Assembly (NCBI GenBank): GCA_036250195.1
Contig: JAVHZZ010000003.1
Location: 293,543,065 to 293,607,064, forward strand
Source: Mixophyes australis
Lineage: Eukaryota; Chordata; Amphibia; Anura; Limnodynastidae
Length of the DNA stretch: 64,000 nucleotides
Direction: 5' to 3'
Shown: in pieces, positions 21,891 to 33,513 of the stretch
Position numbering within the stretch: the first letter of the stretch is position 1
Layout of the letters: each line of letters begins with the position of its first letter
Translations under genes and position numbers: made by a program
Notes under the pieces: generated by a model
Told to the model about the DNA's origin: nothing
Database searches by the model: none
What the model saw: only the letters and a program-made list of their open reading frames with translations

Positions 21891-22181
21891 AGCACAGCAC
21901 AGCACTGAACTTAACAGCACGAGATATAGCAGGACAGAGGACCACCTAACACACCCTCCCTCTACCCTGATCAATGCCCGAGTGAAGATGGCGGCGACTA
22001 GCGGGGAATTTATAGGATTCAAGTATCGCGAGATCCGACAACGGGATTATGAGTCAGAGCCTCAGTTTCAGATTTGAATTTGGCGCCAATACCCGGATCT
22101 GTCTCGGATCCGACTCGGATCGGCAACGTTCGGGTGGGCTCGGATTTCATAAATCCGAGTCCGCTCATCTCTACTTTTGAT

Positions 22182-24130
22182 GGACATGGATAGTCTACTT
22201 AAATTGCTGTAAGCATTGTATATCCTCTCCAAGGCTCTTGGATTGTAGGCCAGTACATGGAGCAGTTTCATACATTCTCCTCTTAACTGCAATGGAATAA
22301 TCAGGCACTGGTAGCAGAATTTTGTCAGGGACTTTTGAACTGAATCAAAGACATGCTTGCATCCAGCAAGCTACCCACTTCCTTTGATGATTTGATATCC
22401 TTGTGCAACCAATCTGATATCCAGTTTTGAGAATGCTCACAGGAAAAGAAACAAGGCTGGTGCTCCGCTATTAAGTTAGTTAGTCAACTCTTCAAGTGGA
22501 AACTTTGCACAAGGATAATATTACTATTAGAGTGGTTCCTTGAACTATTAGATTGATCATAGTCTTCTCTGGCTCCCCATGTGTTAATCAGTCTATCTTT
22601 CAAATCTGAGCATGGGATTCTTCCATCATTCCCATTGTATTAGTAAGGATATGCCTTCTAGAAGTATCTAATTATGCTACTACGATAGATTCCTCTATAC
22701 AACCACAGTGACTGCTTCAAAGGAGCCACAGTCTTCACCAAGTTAACATGAAGCATAGAACCTCATTCATGAAGTGGATTAATGGAAAACTGCATTTAAT
22801 ACCTAAGACGGCCACTATGAATATCTGGTAATGACATTCATAATTTTTTAGAGATATGCTTTATCACTGTGTTGTGGTTTACCTGGATGACATTCTTGTG
22901 TATTCTAAAGATTTCACCAACCATTGCATTCATGTGGCAGAAGTATTTTCTCATGCCTGGAAGCATCAATATTTTTGCAAACTTGAGAAATGTCTTTTTG
23001 AAAGTGACCAAATGCCCTTCCTGAGATATATAGCCTCTCGCTCTCCAAATGGACTCAGAAAAAGCTGCGGGCAGTTCTACATTTGCCCACAACCTTCTAG
23101 ACTTAAAGCCAACCAACATTTCCTTGGCTTTACCAACTATAACTGGCAATTTTATCCAATGGTACTCCATCATTATGGCTCTTATCATTGCTCTCACTTG
23201 AAAAGGTGTTAATGCCAAAAAATCAAAAAAATTCTGTATCTAAAGCAATACTTACTCTCAAACAAGCGTTTTTCTCAGTACCAGTACTCATGCAACCTCT
23301 CATGACGCTAGTTACTTTGTTTCTGCATGTTCAATTTGTGCTCGACATAATCTACCTCAACAAGCTACTCTGAGTCTTTTTGTATCCCTTACCTATTTCT
23401 ATCAGACCATAGTCCCATATTGCCATGGACTTTATTAATGATCTTCCTCCAAGCAAAACATGTAATACTATTTAGGTAGTGGTAGAACATTTTCTAATAT
23501 TGGTCCATTTCATTCTATTGTCTGACTTGCCCTCTGCTCTTAATCTGGCTGCTCTGATCATAAAATACATATTTTATTTGCATGGATGTCCTTTGGAGAT
23601 TGTATCAGACTGTGGATTACAGTTTGTTTCAAAATTTTGGAGGTCATTATGTAAACTTTGCAACATCCATCTCAACTTCTTCCATCTTATCATCCCAATT
23701 GAATGATGAAACAGTGACTGAATCACGACCTGGAAACCTTTCTTAGTACTTATACCTGTCAATAAAGACAACTAGGTAGATCTCCTTCTAAGGGCAGAAT
23801 TTACTTACAATCATCATTTTTATAAACTTTTAACTCCTTTCTTCACTGTTTATGGCCTCCACTCTCTGCTACCAAAGTTTTCATCCCTGCCCAATAGTGA
23901 AATGTCTGCAGTTAAACCATTAAGCCAAGACTTTTCTAAAATATGATCTGATGTTATGAAGATCTTGAAGAAATCTTCTATTTGCTACAATTTATTGACT
24001 GTCAAGAAATGTCAGACTGTTCCTATGATAATGATGTAAGACAGAGTTTGGTTTTCTACTTGAAATCTATGGCTGAATGTATAAGGCTTGATTCTAGGTA
24101 CATTGGTCCACTTTAAATTATTCAATAATA
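22182..24130 (+). pseudogene. Ty3/Gypsy-type retrotransposon pol relic
   Basis: Plus-strand fragments in changing frames, in the expected order: reverse transcriptase with VVVYLDDILVYSKDF (22865-22915), a segment like the RT connection ending in FLGFTNYNWQF (about 23130), an RNase H-side segment with AILTLKQAFFSVPVLMQP (about 23240-23300), and integrase with HGCPLEIVSDCGLQFVSKFW (about 23580-23640). Many stops and frameshifts show it is inactive. LTRs were not identified. The upstream part (22182-22800) probably holds decayed gag/protease sequence, but that is inference. Confidence 0.8.
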
Positions 24131-24983
24131 GGAAAATGTGCATATGTAAAAAAAAATAGGAAAAATATTTACATATTTAACAGCAGTTTTATATAAAACC
24201 AGACAACATAGAGCTGTTAACTTGACATGATATACTGAACCGTATTAAGAAATCTTGTCACTACAGAATTTACTGACATTTCAAGTTTTATAAATGCAAA
24301 GCCAAAATTCTGAGCATTAATATATTAGACTGCAGGCTTTTTATAAAATCATACTCCATATATAAATCCAGTCCATTCTGTACCATAGGCTTTTCAGCAT
24401 CAATTTTAGAATAATTATTTCATAGAGCTTTGCTGCTGATTTATTCTGTAAACACATTAATGTGTTGATCACTGCCACAAAGGAGCCCACATCCATCAAT
24501 AAGGACTGATCAACTTCCATGCCATCAGATTCAACCTTTCCAGGTCTTTGCATTGCTGGCTGTTTGGAAAACCAGGTCTAGTATAAGGTGAATTTGTATG
24601 CCAAAATACTGAATAACCTATCTGAACACACTGTTTGGATACAAACAAATAATGGCTAATTCTGTAGCTTGATCTTGCTGAGCTTCCCTAAACATTATGC
24701 CTCCCATAAGTATTGAAGGAAAACGTTAAGATCATGTACCTCCTTGTTGATATATATAGATGACTGTTATTGCATTGTGCAATTGGATCATCACCAACAC
24801 CCATTAAAGATTAGGCTGAAACTTATTAACACTGCACTCAAGATATGAAGTAAGTAATCTTTCAAGGGCATTCCATGTTCTTTCTAGTATGAAACCTCTC
24901 TATATGAGCTCCCCAGCTACTCAATTAAGCATAAGTTGTCATAGGACCACTCTGGGTTGGTTAAGGACCTCCCACTGCTTAAT
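24131..24983. other. No recognisable gene
   Basis: AT-rich DNA following the Gypsy pol relic. It may contain decayed 3' sequence of that element, but no LTR boundary or polypurine tract could be seen. Confidence 0.4.
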
Positions 24984-25135
24984 GGGCCTGATATATTAAA
25001 GAGAGTAAGGCAAAAAAGGAGTACATTTTCTCATGGACAAACCATGTTACAATTCAAGGGGTGTAAATTAGTTTATTATTTTGCATGTAAGGAAAATACT
25101 AGCTGCTTTTTCATGTAGCACACAAATACTTGCTT
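24984..25135 (+). repeat. GGGCCTGATTCATTAA-type MITE, left part only
   Basis: Starts GGGCCTGATATATTAAAG and matches the 34897 element through 'agtaaggcaaaaaaggag', 'ccatgttacaa' and 'catgtagcacacaaatact'. The right terminus is missing, so it is truncated at about 25135. Confidence 0.6.
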
Positions 25136-27531
25136 TTATTTTATATTGAAATGTAAAATTGATCTGTTCTCCTGTCTATACACCAGCCATTGTCCGGCAT
25201 CGGTCGCCCTGTACACGTGCACAATTCAGGTTTATATACTTGACACTCATTCCACAGTTCTAGCTTGATGGACAGGTCACACTCCCACCTTGCCTTTAAA
25301 AAGGAGTTCTCTGCAGGTGTTATGTAACTACTCTCCCCGGCAGACAAACTCTGTCAGTTTTCCTCTTAGCTGTGGAAAAGACACTTCCAAACTATTTCAA
25401 ATAATGTAAGTTAAATCCCACTTTACACTTTTACTTTGTCATACATGACTTACACCTGTATACCTTTAACCCAGGTGCACTGTTATACATGTGTGTAACC
25501 CTATCTGCAGCGTTTACCTGCAGATTGTCAGTTGGACACCTAATTCCTATCTTAGATGCCAGTGGCAAATCACTCCCATTATCACAGTGGTTAATGACAA
25601 CATTTTAACTTGGAGTTGATAGGTAATCCCAGAAATTACTTGTGTTTTTTTAGGAAAGATATTATTTTGCTTTACTGCCTACCTAAGGTGCCACTGGAGC
25701 CTCTAGTTGTGTTTAGATCATTTTTTAAAAGAGACACTGACACCAAAATGTCCATTTACGAGAAAACCACAATTATTATTATTTTTTTGTTAAGCACAAC
25801 TGCCACTGAAAGTACCACCTTAGTGAATACACATGGCATTGATGAAATTCAAAATTGTAGTGCTTTGAATTGGAATTACCAGTTTTCCCCTTGAATGAAA
25901 ATCTCAGTCCTGAGGAATTTAGTAAATATAGGCATGTGGAGGTGAAATCCATTCTCCTTGAATCAAAGTAGGTATATTCCGTATGAAATATATCGTTCAT
26001 AAAAAATGTGTTAGGGATTCTGATATCTATAACAATTCTTTATCTTCCATTAATTTTGGAAAAAGGAAAACAAAAGAGTGAATGCCATTGTTGTTTGTCT
26101 GATGGAATCTCCTTTAAACTCTCATTTGTATAAATTCTGTTTTAGCCTCTTGAATGCATCAGGTTTTACTGAAAAATAAATCTAAAGTGTAGGAAAAATT
26201 CTTTATACTTTCATGGTACAAAAATGTGATTTTGTAATCTATGTTGATGGGTTTCAGCACTCAGATGCTTTTGCAACTGGCAGAGAAAGTGCATTAACCT
26301 GTTTCCCACTGCAAGACTTATGGCAGCTATAATGATTTTCCTGATGAAGAGGTTAGTCTTGTACAGAGTTTCTCTCAACTATAAATTGGTTTGCTGTAGA
26401 AGAGATTTTCCTTTTTTGTCTTTATCGTCCAAGAGGTTCCTCGTTCAATTATCTAATTCAGTCATCTTGCTCTTCTATAGTTGACCTTACAGCTTTAAGA
26501 ATTTTGGATCCCATTTCCACTACAATAATATCTGAAACATCTTCTTTCTCTGAAGAAGATAAAAGTGCTTAATCAATTATCCTAAAACGAAATTCCTCAA
26601 AACCTACATGATCCATACGTGACTCTTACTGAGCATGTATTTGTGGAATTGTCCTGCGTACTTGGGCTTGCTGGATCTGCATAGAATCCTTCTATTTCTT
26701 CCAGGAATTTTGCAAAATTCTTCTAACAAATCCAACACCTCCTCTGCAGTGAACTAGCAAAACATAAAGTTCTTATTGAAGTGATCTTCACACAAACACT
26801 GTTTATACATGTTAGGCAGAAGAACAATGCATTCCAGGCAGCTTAAATGCCTCTTGCTCCCAGGGCTATCAAGGAATGTCTCATTTCCTCTCAGTATCCA
26901 TTGGACCTGCTGTTGCATACTGGAGAGTCTGCATATACACACTACCCAGCTAGTGGCTTCAGAAATGTGGTGTTTACTTCATTGAGCCCACTCTGAAGTG
27001 TCCAAAATTCGCTAACTTGATTAACTCTTTCACTGCCTGTTACACACTTTTGGTGGCATCAGCATGAATCAATAGGCATTCAGTCACTTAATATTCTAAG
27101 CTCATTTTAATTCTAAGAACTACAGTTAGCTGGGAGGCACCTGGCACACCAGCAATTTGATGTCCTATGTCCATGCATCATATTGGATCTAGCTACAGCA
27201 ACAATTGTTGTAGTATGGGCCATGTCATCCTTGCCACAGTGCCTCTGGTGTCAGAGCATATGTGTACATGCTTTCACATAGGCAGGAGTTAAAGATGAGT
27301 AATATTTCAAAACTAATCTGGGAAATGTTATCATCTGAATTTGACTTGCCTTGTCCTAACCCCACCACACAGCAGAATTAATTGTCATTGACCCAGCTCT
27401 ATTGATCGCAAAATGCAGATTTACAAAAAGGAGGCATCAGAGAACTCCGAAGGTCTCTCCTATTTATCTTTACTAATAGATTCAATGAAAACTGGATGTC
27501 GTAGTAATCCAAGCTGACTTGAAATCTATTC
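25136..27531. other. Long stretch without recognisable genes
   Basis: No motif-bearing frame. A minus-strand frame at 26754-26942, extended leftward by sequence reading FTAEEVLDLLEEFCK, has some protein-like character and may be a decayed transposon gene, but I cannot assign it. No LTR, LINE tail or hairpin MITE was identified. Confidence 0.35.
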
Positions 27532-27536
27532 CTTAT

Positions 27537-28626
27537 TGTCACACGTCAGACCCGCAGATCTATTGCCCGTGGTCCAGCTCACCCACCTAACCACGCTCCC
27601 GGAAACTTCTGCCAGCTCCGTGGCACAGTGGCTCCCCCTGACGCCATCAGTCTGCTTTCTAAGTCACCTCCTCCTCCCATTCTTTGGGTGACTATTTATC
27701 CAGATATTTAAGGTGCCTGTTCCACAGGTAAGGTGAATGTTCTTTGAATCAGATTACTCGGGTTGGATACCTTATTCCGATAATGAAAACGCAGACATCG
27801 GATCCCTCGACAGGATGAGATTGGGTGTAATTGCCAACAGAGTGGTAATAGTGACAGCTTCAAAACAGACGGCAAACAATTCAGATGAATGAAGATCCCG
27901 GAAGCCTACAATGACGTCACATTCACGGACCACAGTCTGACTCACGCTGTAAAGCTGTTAATTTAAGAAAGCGCCGGCTGCATAATGTTCTAGGTTTTGT
28001 AAAGAACATTGTACCACTCTGTCGGCAATTACACCTTCGGTGTCATCCTGTTGGGGAATCCGATGTTGGCGTTTTCGTCAGTGGGATAACGACTATCACC
28101 GGATCACTCCAGTACTCATAGGTGGCTCTGTTTGCTCTCCTGCTCCTTGGATCGCACACTATCGCTCCTTGCCTCCAGCAAGTCTGCAACTACTCACAGT
28201 GTTCTCCATATCTGCTGCAGACTATCGCTCCTTGCATCCAGCAGCTCCACAGCTGTCCTAAATGATTTCCATACCTCCCGCAGACCATCGCTCCTTGTGT
28301 TCTGGCAGACTCTACAGCCATTTTCAAGTGGACTGTACTTCTGCCGCCCTCCAGCTCTCCTAATTTCCATCAGCCACTTTATACCATCAGGCCATCTCCA
28401 GTCTCTTTTGGATCATCATTTTCTCCCAGTCTCTGGGTTCTCTCTATTGGTCTTGTCTGGCACTCACTCTGAGAACAGCAAACTGCAGGGCAGAGGCTGC
28501 AAAATCGATACCTCCTTGCGGGGGTCCCTGGCAAAAACCATCTGCCTTATTAGACTCTGCACCTCTGGTTTGAGTGCACCTAGCCAGACATGCTTAAAGG
28601 ATCTGACCATCATAGTGACTGTGACA
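27537..28626 (+). mobile_element. Solo LTR, 1.09 kb
   Basis: Begins TGTCACACG and ends GTGACTGTGACA, with a perfect 5-bp target duplication CTTAT (27532-27536 and 28627-28631). A TATA-like GATATTTAAGG (27703-27713) fixes the plus orientation. About three diverged units of about 65 bp containing 'atcgctccttg' lie downstream (near 28158, 28224, 28287). A foldback element is inserted or embedded at 27752-28109. No internal retroelement region or second LTR is adjacent, so this is a solo LTR formed by LTR-LTR recombination. Confidence 0.85.
27752..28109. repeat. Foldback (MITE-like) element inside the LTR
   Basis: Two imperfect inverted arms of about 100 bp (about 27752-27862 and 28000-28109) pair through 'gaaaacgc…catcggat', 'ggtgtaattgcc' and 'acagagtggta'. 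The centre is about 140 bp of unrelated sequence including a TGACGTCA motif (27910-27917). A target duplication could not be fixed. It sits between the TATA-like box and the tandem units of the LTR. Confidence 0.6.
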
Positions 28627-29539
28627 CTTATTATATCGCATGGTTATATCATTGGGATATTCTGTGACAATTGTGAGAGAAGCACTGGGAAATATATTTG
28701 TGTCCCAGATTTCTTTCTAATGTGCTTTAAAAATCCCAAAAATTTTAGTATGCTGTTGTATAGCTATCTTTCCACTGTGTTCAGCTTCTGTGAAAGCTGG
28801 CTTTCAGGGTCCCAGGAGATTTTTTTTGTAGCTATTAACGTTGTCGGAATTCTCGGCAGCGTTAAAACGATTACCACCGCAAAAATCAATAGAGGTCAAA
28901 GTCCAGACTGTTTGCCAGTCTAGCTATACAAGTCTCACATGTATCAAGCTGCGATTAAGCAAACTCTCCTGAATTTGCTTTAAAAATCGCTAGATACAAC
29001 ATGCTGCATCCTAGCTTCGAGATTATTAAACACATCACTGTTACACTGGCCTGCCTATACAGTCCCAGCGGCTCTCAATAGTTTAAAAATAGATAAATGT
29101 TCCAAATAAACTGGGTGGGGTCCCCCTGTCCGAGCACTATTAACTAGAGATGGTCACTGACCCCCGTGTTTTGGTTTTGGATTCGGTTTTGGATCTGGAT
29201 TACCGTCGTGTTTTGGTTTTGGTTTTGGTTTTGCAAAACCGCCATTGCGTGTTTTGGTTTTGGTTTTGGTTTTGTTTGGTTTTGTTTTGCTATTTTTTTG
29301 GAAAATCCATGTTTTTGGGCCTAAATTAACCCAATTTAGTGCTCCAACTGTTTTAGAGACAAGTAATCTAATTGTTGAGGTAATAAATCATCCAAAAAAA
29401 CAGTTTAATTCTTCGTTGGTAGGCCTATTCTACACACAAAACAGATTGTCTTCCTCTCCATCTATGCATATTGGCAATGCAGCCATCGTCTTTGAATGTA
29501 TTCACCCTACACTTATAGTTAAATATGTAAAGAAATGGA

Positions 29540-29985
29540 AAAAGCCAGTTTGGTTTCTGTCTCTCAAGGCTCCCCTCCACTTGTATAAAATACCAAAAAA
29601 TTCAGCCATTATAGACTGTACAATATTAATTGACATGGAGAAAGCCAGTTTGGTTTCTGTCTCTCTAGGCCCCCCTCCACTTGTATAAAATACCAAAAAA
29701 TTCAGCCATTATAGACTGTACAATATTAATTGACATGGAGAAAGCCAGTTTGGTTTCTGTCTCGATAGGCCCCCCTCCACTTGTATAAAATACTAATAAA
29801 TTCAGCCGTTATATACAGTAAAATATAGTATACAGTACAATATAAATTGAAATGGACAAAGTCAGTTTGGTATCTGTCTGTATCAGATCCTCTCTCCACT
29901 AGGAGTAAAATAGAAAACTATTCAGCCGTTATATAATCTAGAATATAAATAGAAATTGAGAAAGGCAATTTGGTATCTGTCTGCA
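29540..29985. repeat. Tandem array, about 101-bp units
   Basis: Four to five units starting AAAGCCAGTTTGGTTTCTGT and holding 'ccctccacttgtataaaata' and 'attcagcc(a/g)ttata'. Unit starts recur at about 29540, 29641 and 29741, then in more diverged form near 29855 and 29955. It occupies the 3' side of the residual coding region, the same place as the 97-103 bp array of the 15678 element, with unrelated sequence. Confidence 0.85.
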
Positions 29986-30582
29986 TCATAATCATCAACA
30001 TCCTCATTAGCGCCCTCGTCGCCTACACAAATCTCCCCCTCATCCTCTTCTAATTCCAAAGTGGCATCCTCAATTTGGGTATCACCGGCTACACTCGGGC
30101 TATTAAGGCACACATCAGCAGAATGCTCACGATTAGACATCCCACTGTTGGATGGACTCTCCACAGGGATTGTTGTCATTTGTGAATCAGAGCAAATATT
30201 CTCCTGTAATGCCTCACTGTTATCTTGCAGCTCGGCTTTGACGCGTAACAGTAGTTGTGCACCAATTGTAGGCTGGGTAACTTTTTGGGATCTGCCACTA
30301 ATAGCCAAAGGTGAAGGCCTCATTCTCTCTTTGCCACTGCGTGTGTAGAATGGCATGCTTGCAATTTTTTTTTTTATCGTCACTTAACTTTTGCTCAGTT
30401 ACACTTCTTTTTCGCTTCAATACAGTAAAAAATTTTTTGGTTTTTGTTTTTTGCACTAATTTGAAAACACTCTGTTGTTTGACATCGCCTTGGCCAGATG
30501 ACGTACTGGGAACACTAACATCAGGACTGGTGACAGAACCTGGTTGCTCATTCAGATCATATGTGGACTGCTTTGAATCCAT
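29922..30582 (-). pseudogene. Residual N-terminal hAT transposase coding region
   Basis: Two overlapping minus-strand frames (30298-30582, then 29922-30383) correspond to the first part of the protein encoded at 17902-20795: a Ser-rich start with VPSTSSGQG, a lysine-rich block, PFYTRSGKERMRPSP, then a Ser/Glu region and a strongly acidic end (LELEEDEGEICVGDEG). A frameshift lies near the poly-T run at 30366-30376. Sequence ends before the zinc finger, so an internal deletion removed the remainder. Confidence 0.75.
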
Positions 30583-30587
30583 TCTGA

Positions 30588-33010
30588 GCGCAAACCACTG
30601 GGGAGTGCTAAAAATTATTTAGTAGATTCTGCTGACAGTTATGACTTTTGACAGCCAGAAATATTAATGCACAATTAGGGAGGACACCCCAAAAACACTG
30701 AGGAGTGCTAAAAATTATTTAGTAGATACTGCTGACAGATATGACTTTTGACAGCCAGAAATATTAATGCACAATTAGGGAGGACACCCCAAAAACACTG
30801 AGGAGTGCTACAAATTATTTAGTAGATACTGCTGACAGATATGACTTTTGACAGCCAGAAATATTAATGCACAATTAGGGAGGACACCCCAAAAACACTG
30901 AGGAGTGCTACAAATTATTTAGTAGATACTGCTGACAGATATGACTTTTGACAGCCAGAAATATTAATGCACAATTAGGGAGGACACCCCAAAAACACTG
31001 AGGAGTGCTACAAATTATTTAGTAGATACTGCTGACAGATATGACTTTTGACAGCCAGAAATATTAATGCACAATTAGGGAGGACACCCCAAAAACACTG
31101 AGGAGTGCTAAAAATTATTTAGTAGATACTGCTGACAGATATGACTTTTGACAGCCAGAAATATTAATGCACAATTAGGGAGGACACCCCAAAAACACTG
31201 AGGAGTGCTACAAATTATTTAGTAGATACTGCTGACAGATATGACTTTTGACAGCCAGAAATATTAATGCACAATTAGGGAGGACACCCCAAAAACACTG
31301 AGGAGTGCTAAAAATTATTTAGTAGATACTGCTGACAGATATGACTTTTGACAGCCAGAAATATTAATGCACAATTAGGGAGGACACCCCAAAAACACTG
31401 AGGAGTGCTAAAAATTATTTAGTAGATACTGCTGACAGATATGACTTTTGACAGCCAGAAATATTAATGCACAATTAGGGAGGACACCCCAAAAACACTG
31501 AGGAGTGCTACAAATTATTTAGTAGATACTGCTGACAGATATGACTTTTGACAGCCAGAAATATTAATGCACAATTAGGGAGGACACCCCAAAAACACTG
31601 AGGAGTGCTACAAATTATTTAGTAGATACTGCTGACAGATATGACTTTTGACAGCCAGAAATATTAATGCACAATTAGGGAGGACACCCCAAAAACACTG
31701 AGGAGTGCTAAAAATTATTTAGTAGATACTGCTGACAGATATGACTTTTGACAGCCAGAAATATTAATGCACAATTAGGGAGGACACCCCAAAAACACTG
31801 AGGAGTGCTACAAATTATTTAGTAGATACTGCTGACAGATATGACTTTTGACAGCCAGAAATATTAATGCACAATTAGGGAGGACACCCCAAAAACACTG
31901 AGGAGTGCTAAAAATTATTTAGTAGATACTGCTGACAGATATGACTTTTGACAGCCAGAAATATTAATGCACAATTAGGGAGGACACCCCAAAAACACTG
32001 AGGAGTGCTAAAAATTATTTAGTAGATACTGCTGACAGATATGACTTTTGACAGCCAGAAATATTAATGCACAATTAGGGAGGACACCCCAAAAACACTG
32101 AGGAGTGCTAAAAATTATTTAGTAGATACTGCTGACAGATATGACTTTTGACAGCCAGAAATATTAATGCACAATTAGGGAGGACACCCCAAAAACACTG
32201 AGGAGTGCTACAAATTATTTAGTAGATACTGCTGACAGATATGACTTTTGACAGCCAGAAATATTAATGCACAATTAGGGAGGACACCCCAAAAACACTG
32301 AGGAGTGCTAAAAATTATTTAGTAGATACTGCTGACAGATATGACTTTTGACAGCCAGAAATATTAATGCACAATTAGGGAGGACACCCCAAAAACACTG
32401 AGGAGTGCTAAAAATTATTTAGTAGATACTGCTGACAGATATGACTTTTGACAGCCAGAAATATTAATGCACAATTAGGGAGGACACCCCAAAAACACTG
32501 AGGAGTGCTACAAATTATTTAGTAGATACTGCTGACAGATATGACTTTTGACAGCCAGAAATATTAATGCACAATTAGGGAGGACACCCCAAAAACACTG
32601 AGGAGTGCTAAAAATTATTTAGTAGATACTGCTGACAGATATGACTTTTGACAGCCAGAAATATTAATGCACAATTAGGGAGGACACCCCAAAAACACTG
32701 AGGAGTGCTAAAAATTATTTAGTAGATACTGCTGACAGATATGACTTTTGACAGCCAGAAATATTAATGCACAATTAGGGAGGACACCCCAAAAACACTG
32801 AGGAGTGCTAAAAATTATTTAGTAGATACTGCTGACAGATATGACTTTTGACAGCCAGAAATATTAATGCACAATTAGGGAGGACACCCCAAAAACACTG
32901 AGGTGTGCTACAAATTATTTAGTAGATACTGCTGACAGATATGACTTTTGACAGCCAGAAATATTAATGCACAATTATGGGGGACACCCCAAAAGCGCTG
33001 GGGAGTGCCA
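30588..33010. repeat. Satellite-like array of about 24 near-identical 100-bp units
   Basis: The block GGACACCCC recurs exactly every 100 bases from 30682 to 32982. Units read through 'gaggagtgcta(a/c)aaatta', 'tagatactgctgacagatat', 'gacttttgacagccagaaat' and 'attaatgcacaattaggg'. Apart from the first and last units, essentially the only difference is one A/C site. No indels are visible over 2.3 kb. The array lies immediately 5' of the residual transposase start. Confidence 0.97.
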
Positions 33011-33443
33011 AATATGAAGAAAAAATAATAAACCTCTATCCTCCTCTCTGCACTAGCGATTTTGGTTAGAGCAATTGCAAGAACAATATTGTATTCTCTG
33101 TCCCTGCTCTAATTAGCCTATGACTACACCCTGCTCTCTCCCTCTGTCAAATGGCGATGGATTGCTGTGGAGGCGTGTATTTATAAAGTTGAAGTATCGC
33201 GAGAACCGAGTCCCGAGATCCGACAACGTCACAATGACGTTCGGCCTCGATTTGGATTCGGAATGGGCAGGAGAGTACCGAGCTGCTCAGCTCGGTACTC
33301 GGATACCCAAAGTTCGGGTGGGTTCGGTTCTCGGAGAACCGGACCCGCCCATCTCTACTATTAACCCTAGTGCTGCCAGACTACTTTTGGTTACGTGAAA
33401 ATCGGAAAAAGAAATATTCGTGGGGTCCCCCCAATTTTCACAG

Positions 33444-33513
33444 GTCTATTTATACTCTATGAGGATTTCCCACGCTGTCATGGGTATTCCCCATAGAGTA
33501 TAAATAGACCTCG
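33444..33513. repeat. Strong hairpin with TATA-like arms
   Basis: GGTCTATTTATACTCTATG is complementary to CATAGAGTATAAATAGACC, separated by about 30 bases (tail 'aggatttcccacgctgtcat'). It lies inside the foldback element just beyond its left arm. Confidence 0.8.

Larger units (their letters stand above)
15678..22173 (-). mobile_element. hAT transposon with BED-finger transposase, 6.5 kb
   Basis: An 8-bp target duplication CTTTTGAT sits at 15670-15677 and 22174-22181. Terminal inverted repeats are short: TAGGGATG at the left and CATCTCTA at the right. Both subterminal zones are rich in GATCCGA/TTCGGAT-type words (15700-15830 and 22020-22165). Inside are a long transposase frame on the minus strand, an upstream frame, a tandem array of about 97-103 bp downstream of the transposase (15980-16960) and an array of about 343 bp upstream of it (21060-21890). 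This is the only near-complete hAT copy in the window. Confidence 0.93.
29145..33357 (-). mobile_element. Deleted hAT element with a 100-bp satellite
   Basis: Perfect 8-bp target duplication CTATTAAC (29137-29144 and 33358-33365) and inverted ends TAGAGATGG / CCATCTCTA-type. Subterminal TTTTGGTTTTGG-rich (left) and TTCGGGTGGGTTCGG (right) zones resemble those of the 15678 element. It keeps only the N-terminal coding part; the BED finger, catalytic core and dimerisation region are gone. The total length of 4.2 kb is mostly tandem repeats. Confidence 0.92.

Noticed and set aside
26640..26942. Possible piggyBac-like N-terminus (FTAEEVLDLLEE)
   Set aside because: The phrase is short, no downstream catalytic region or TTAA-flanked ends are visible, so a family assignment would be a guess.
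28132..28923. 263-codon plus-strand frame
   Set aside because: Most of it lies inside a solo LTR with tandem units and crosses the LTR end and its target duplication. Composition is Ser/Leu-rich with no domain.
30588..33010. CRISPR-like regular array
   Set aside because: Units are identical over the full 100 bases, with no unique spacers, in a vertebrate transposon. It is a tandem repeat.
33120..33398. 92-codon plus-strand frame
   Set aside because: Crosses the hAT right end and its target duplication; sequence is the terminal CGGGTTCGG-type repeat.
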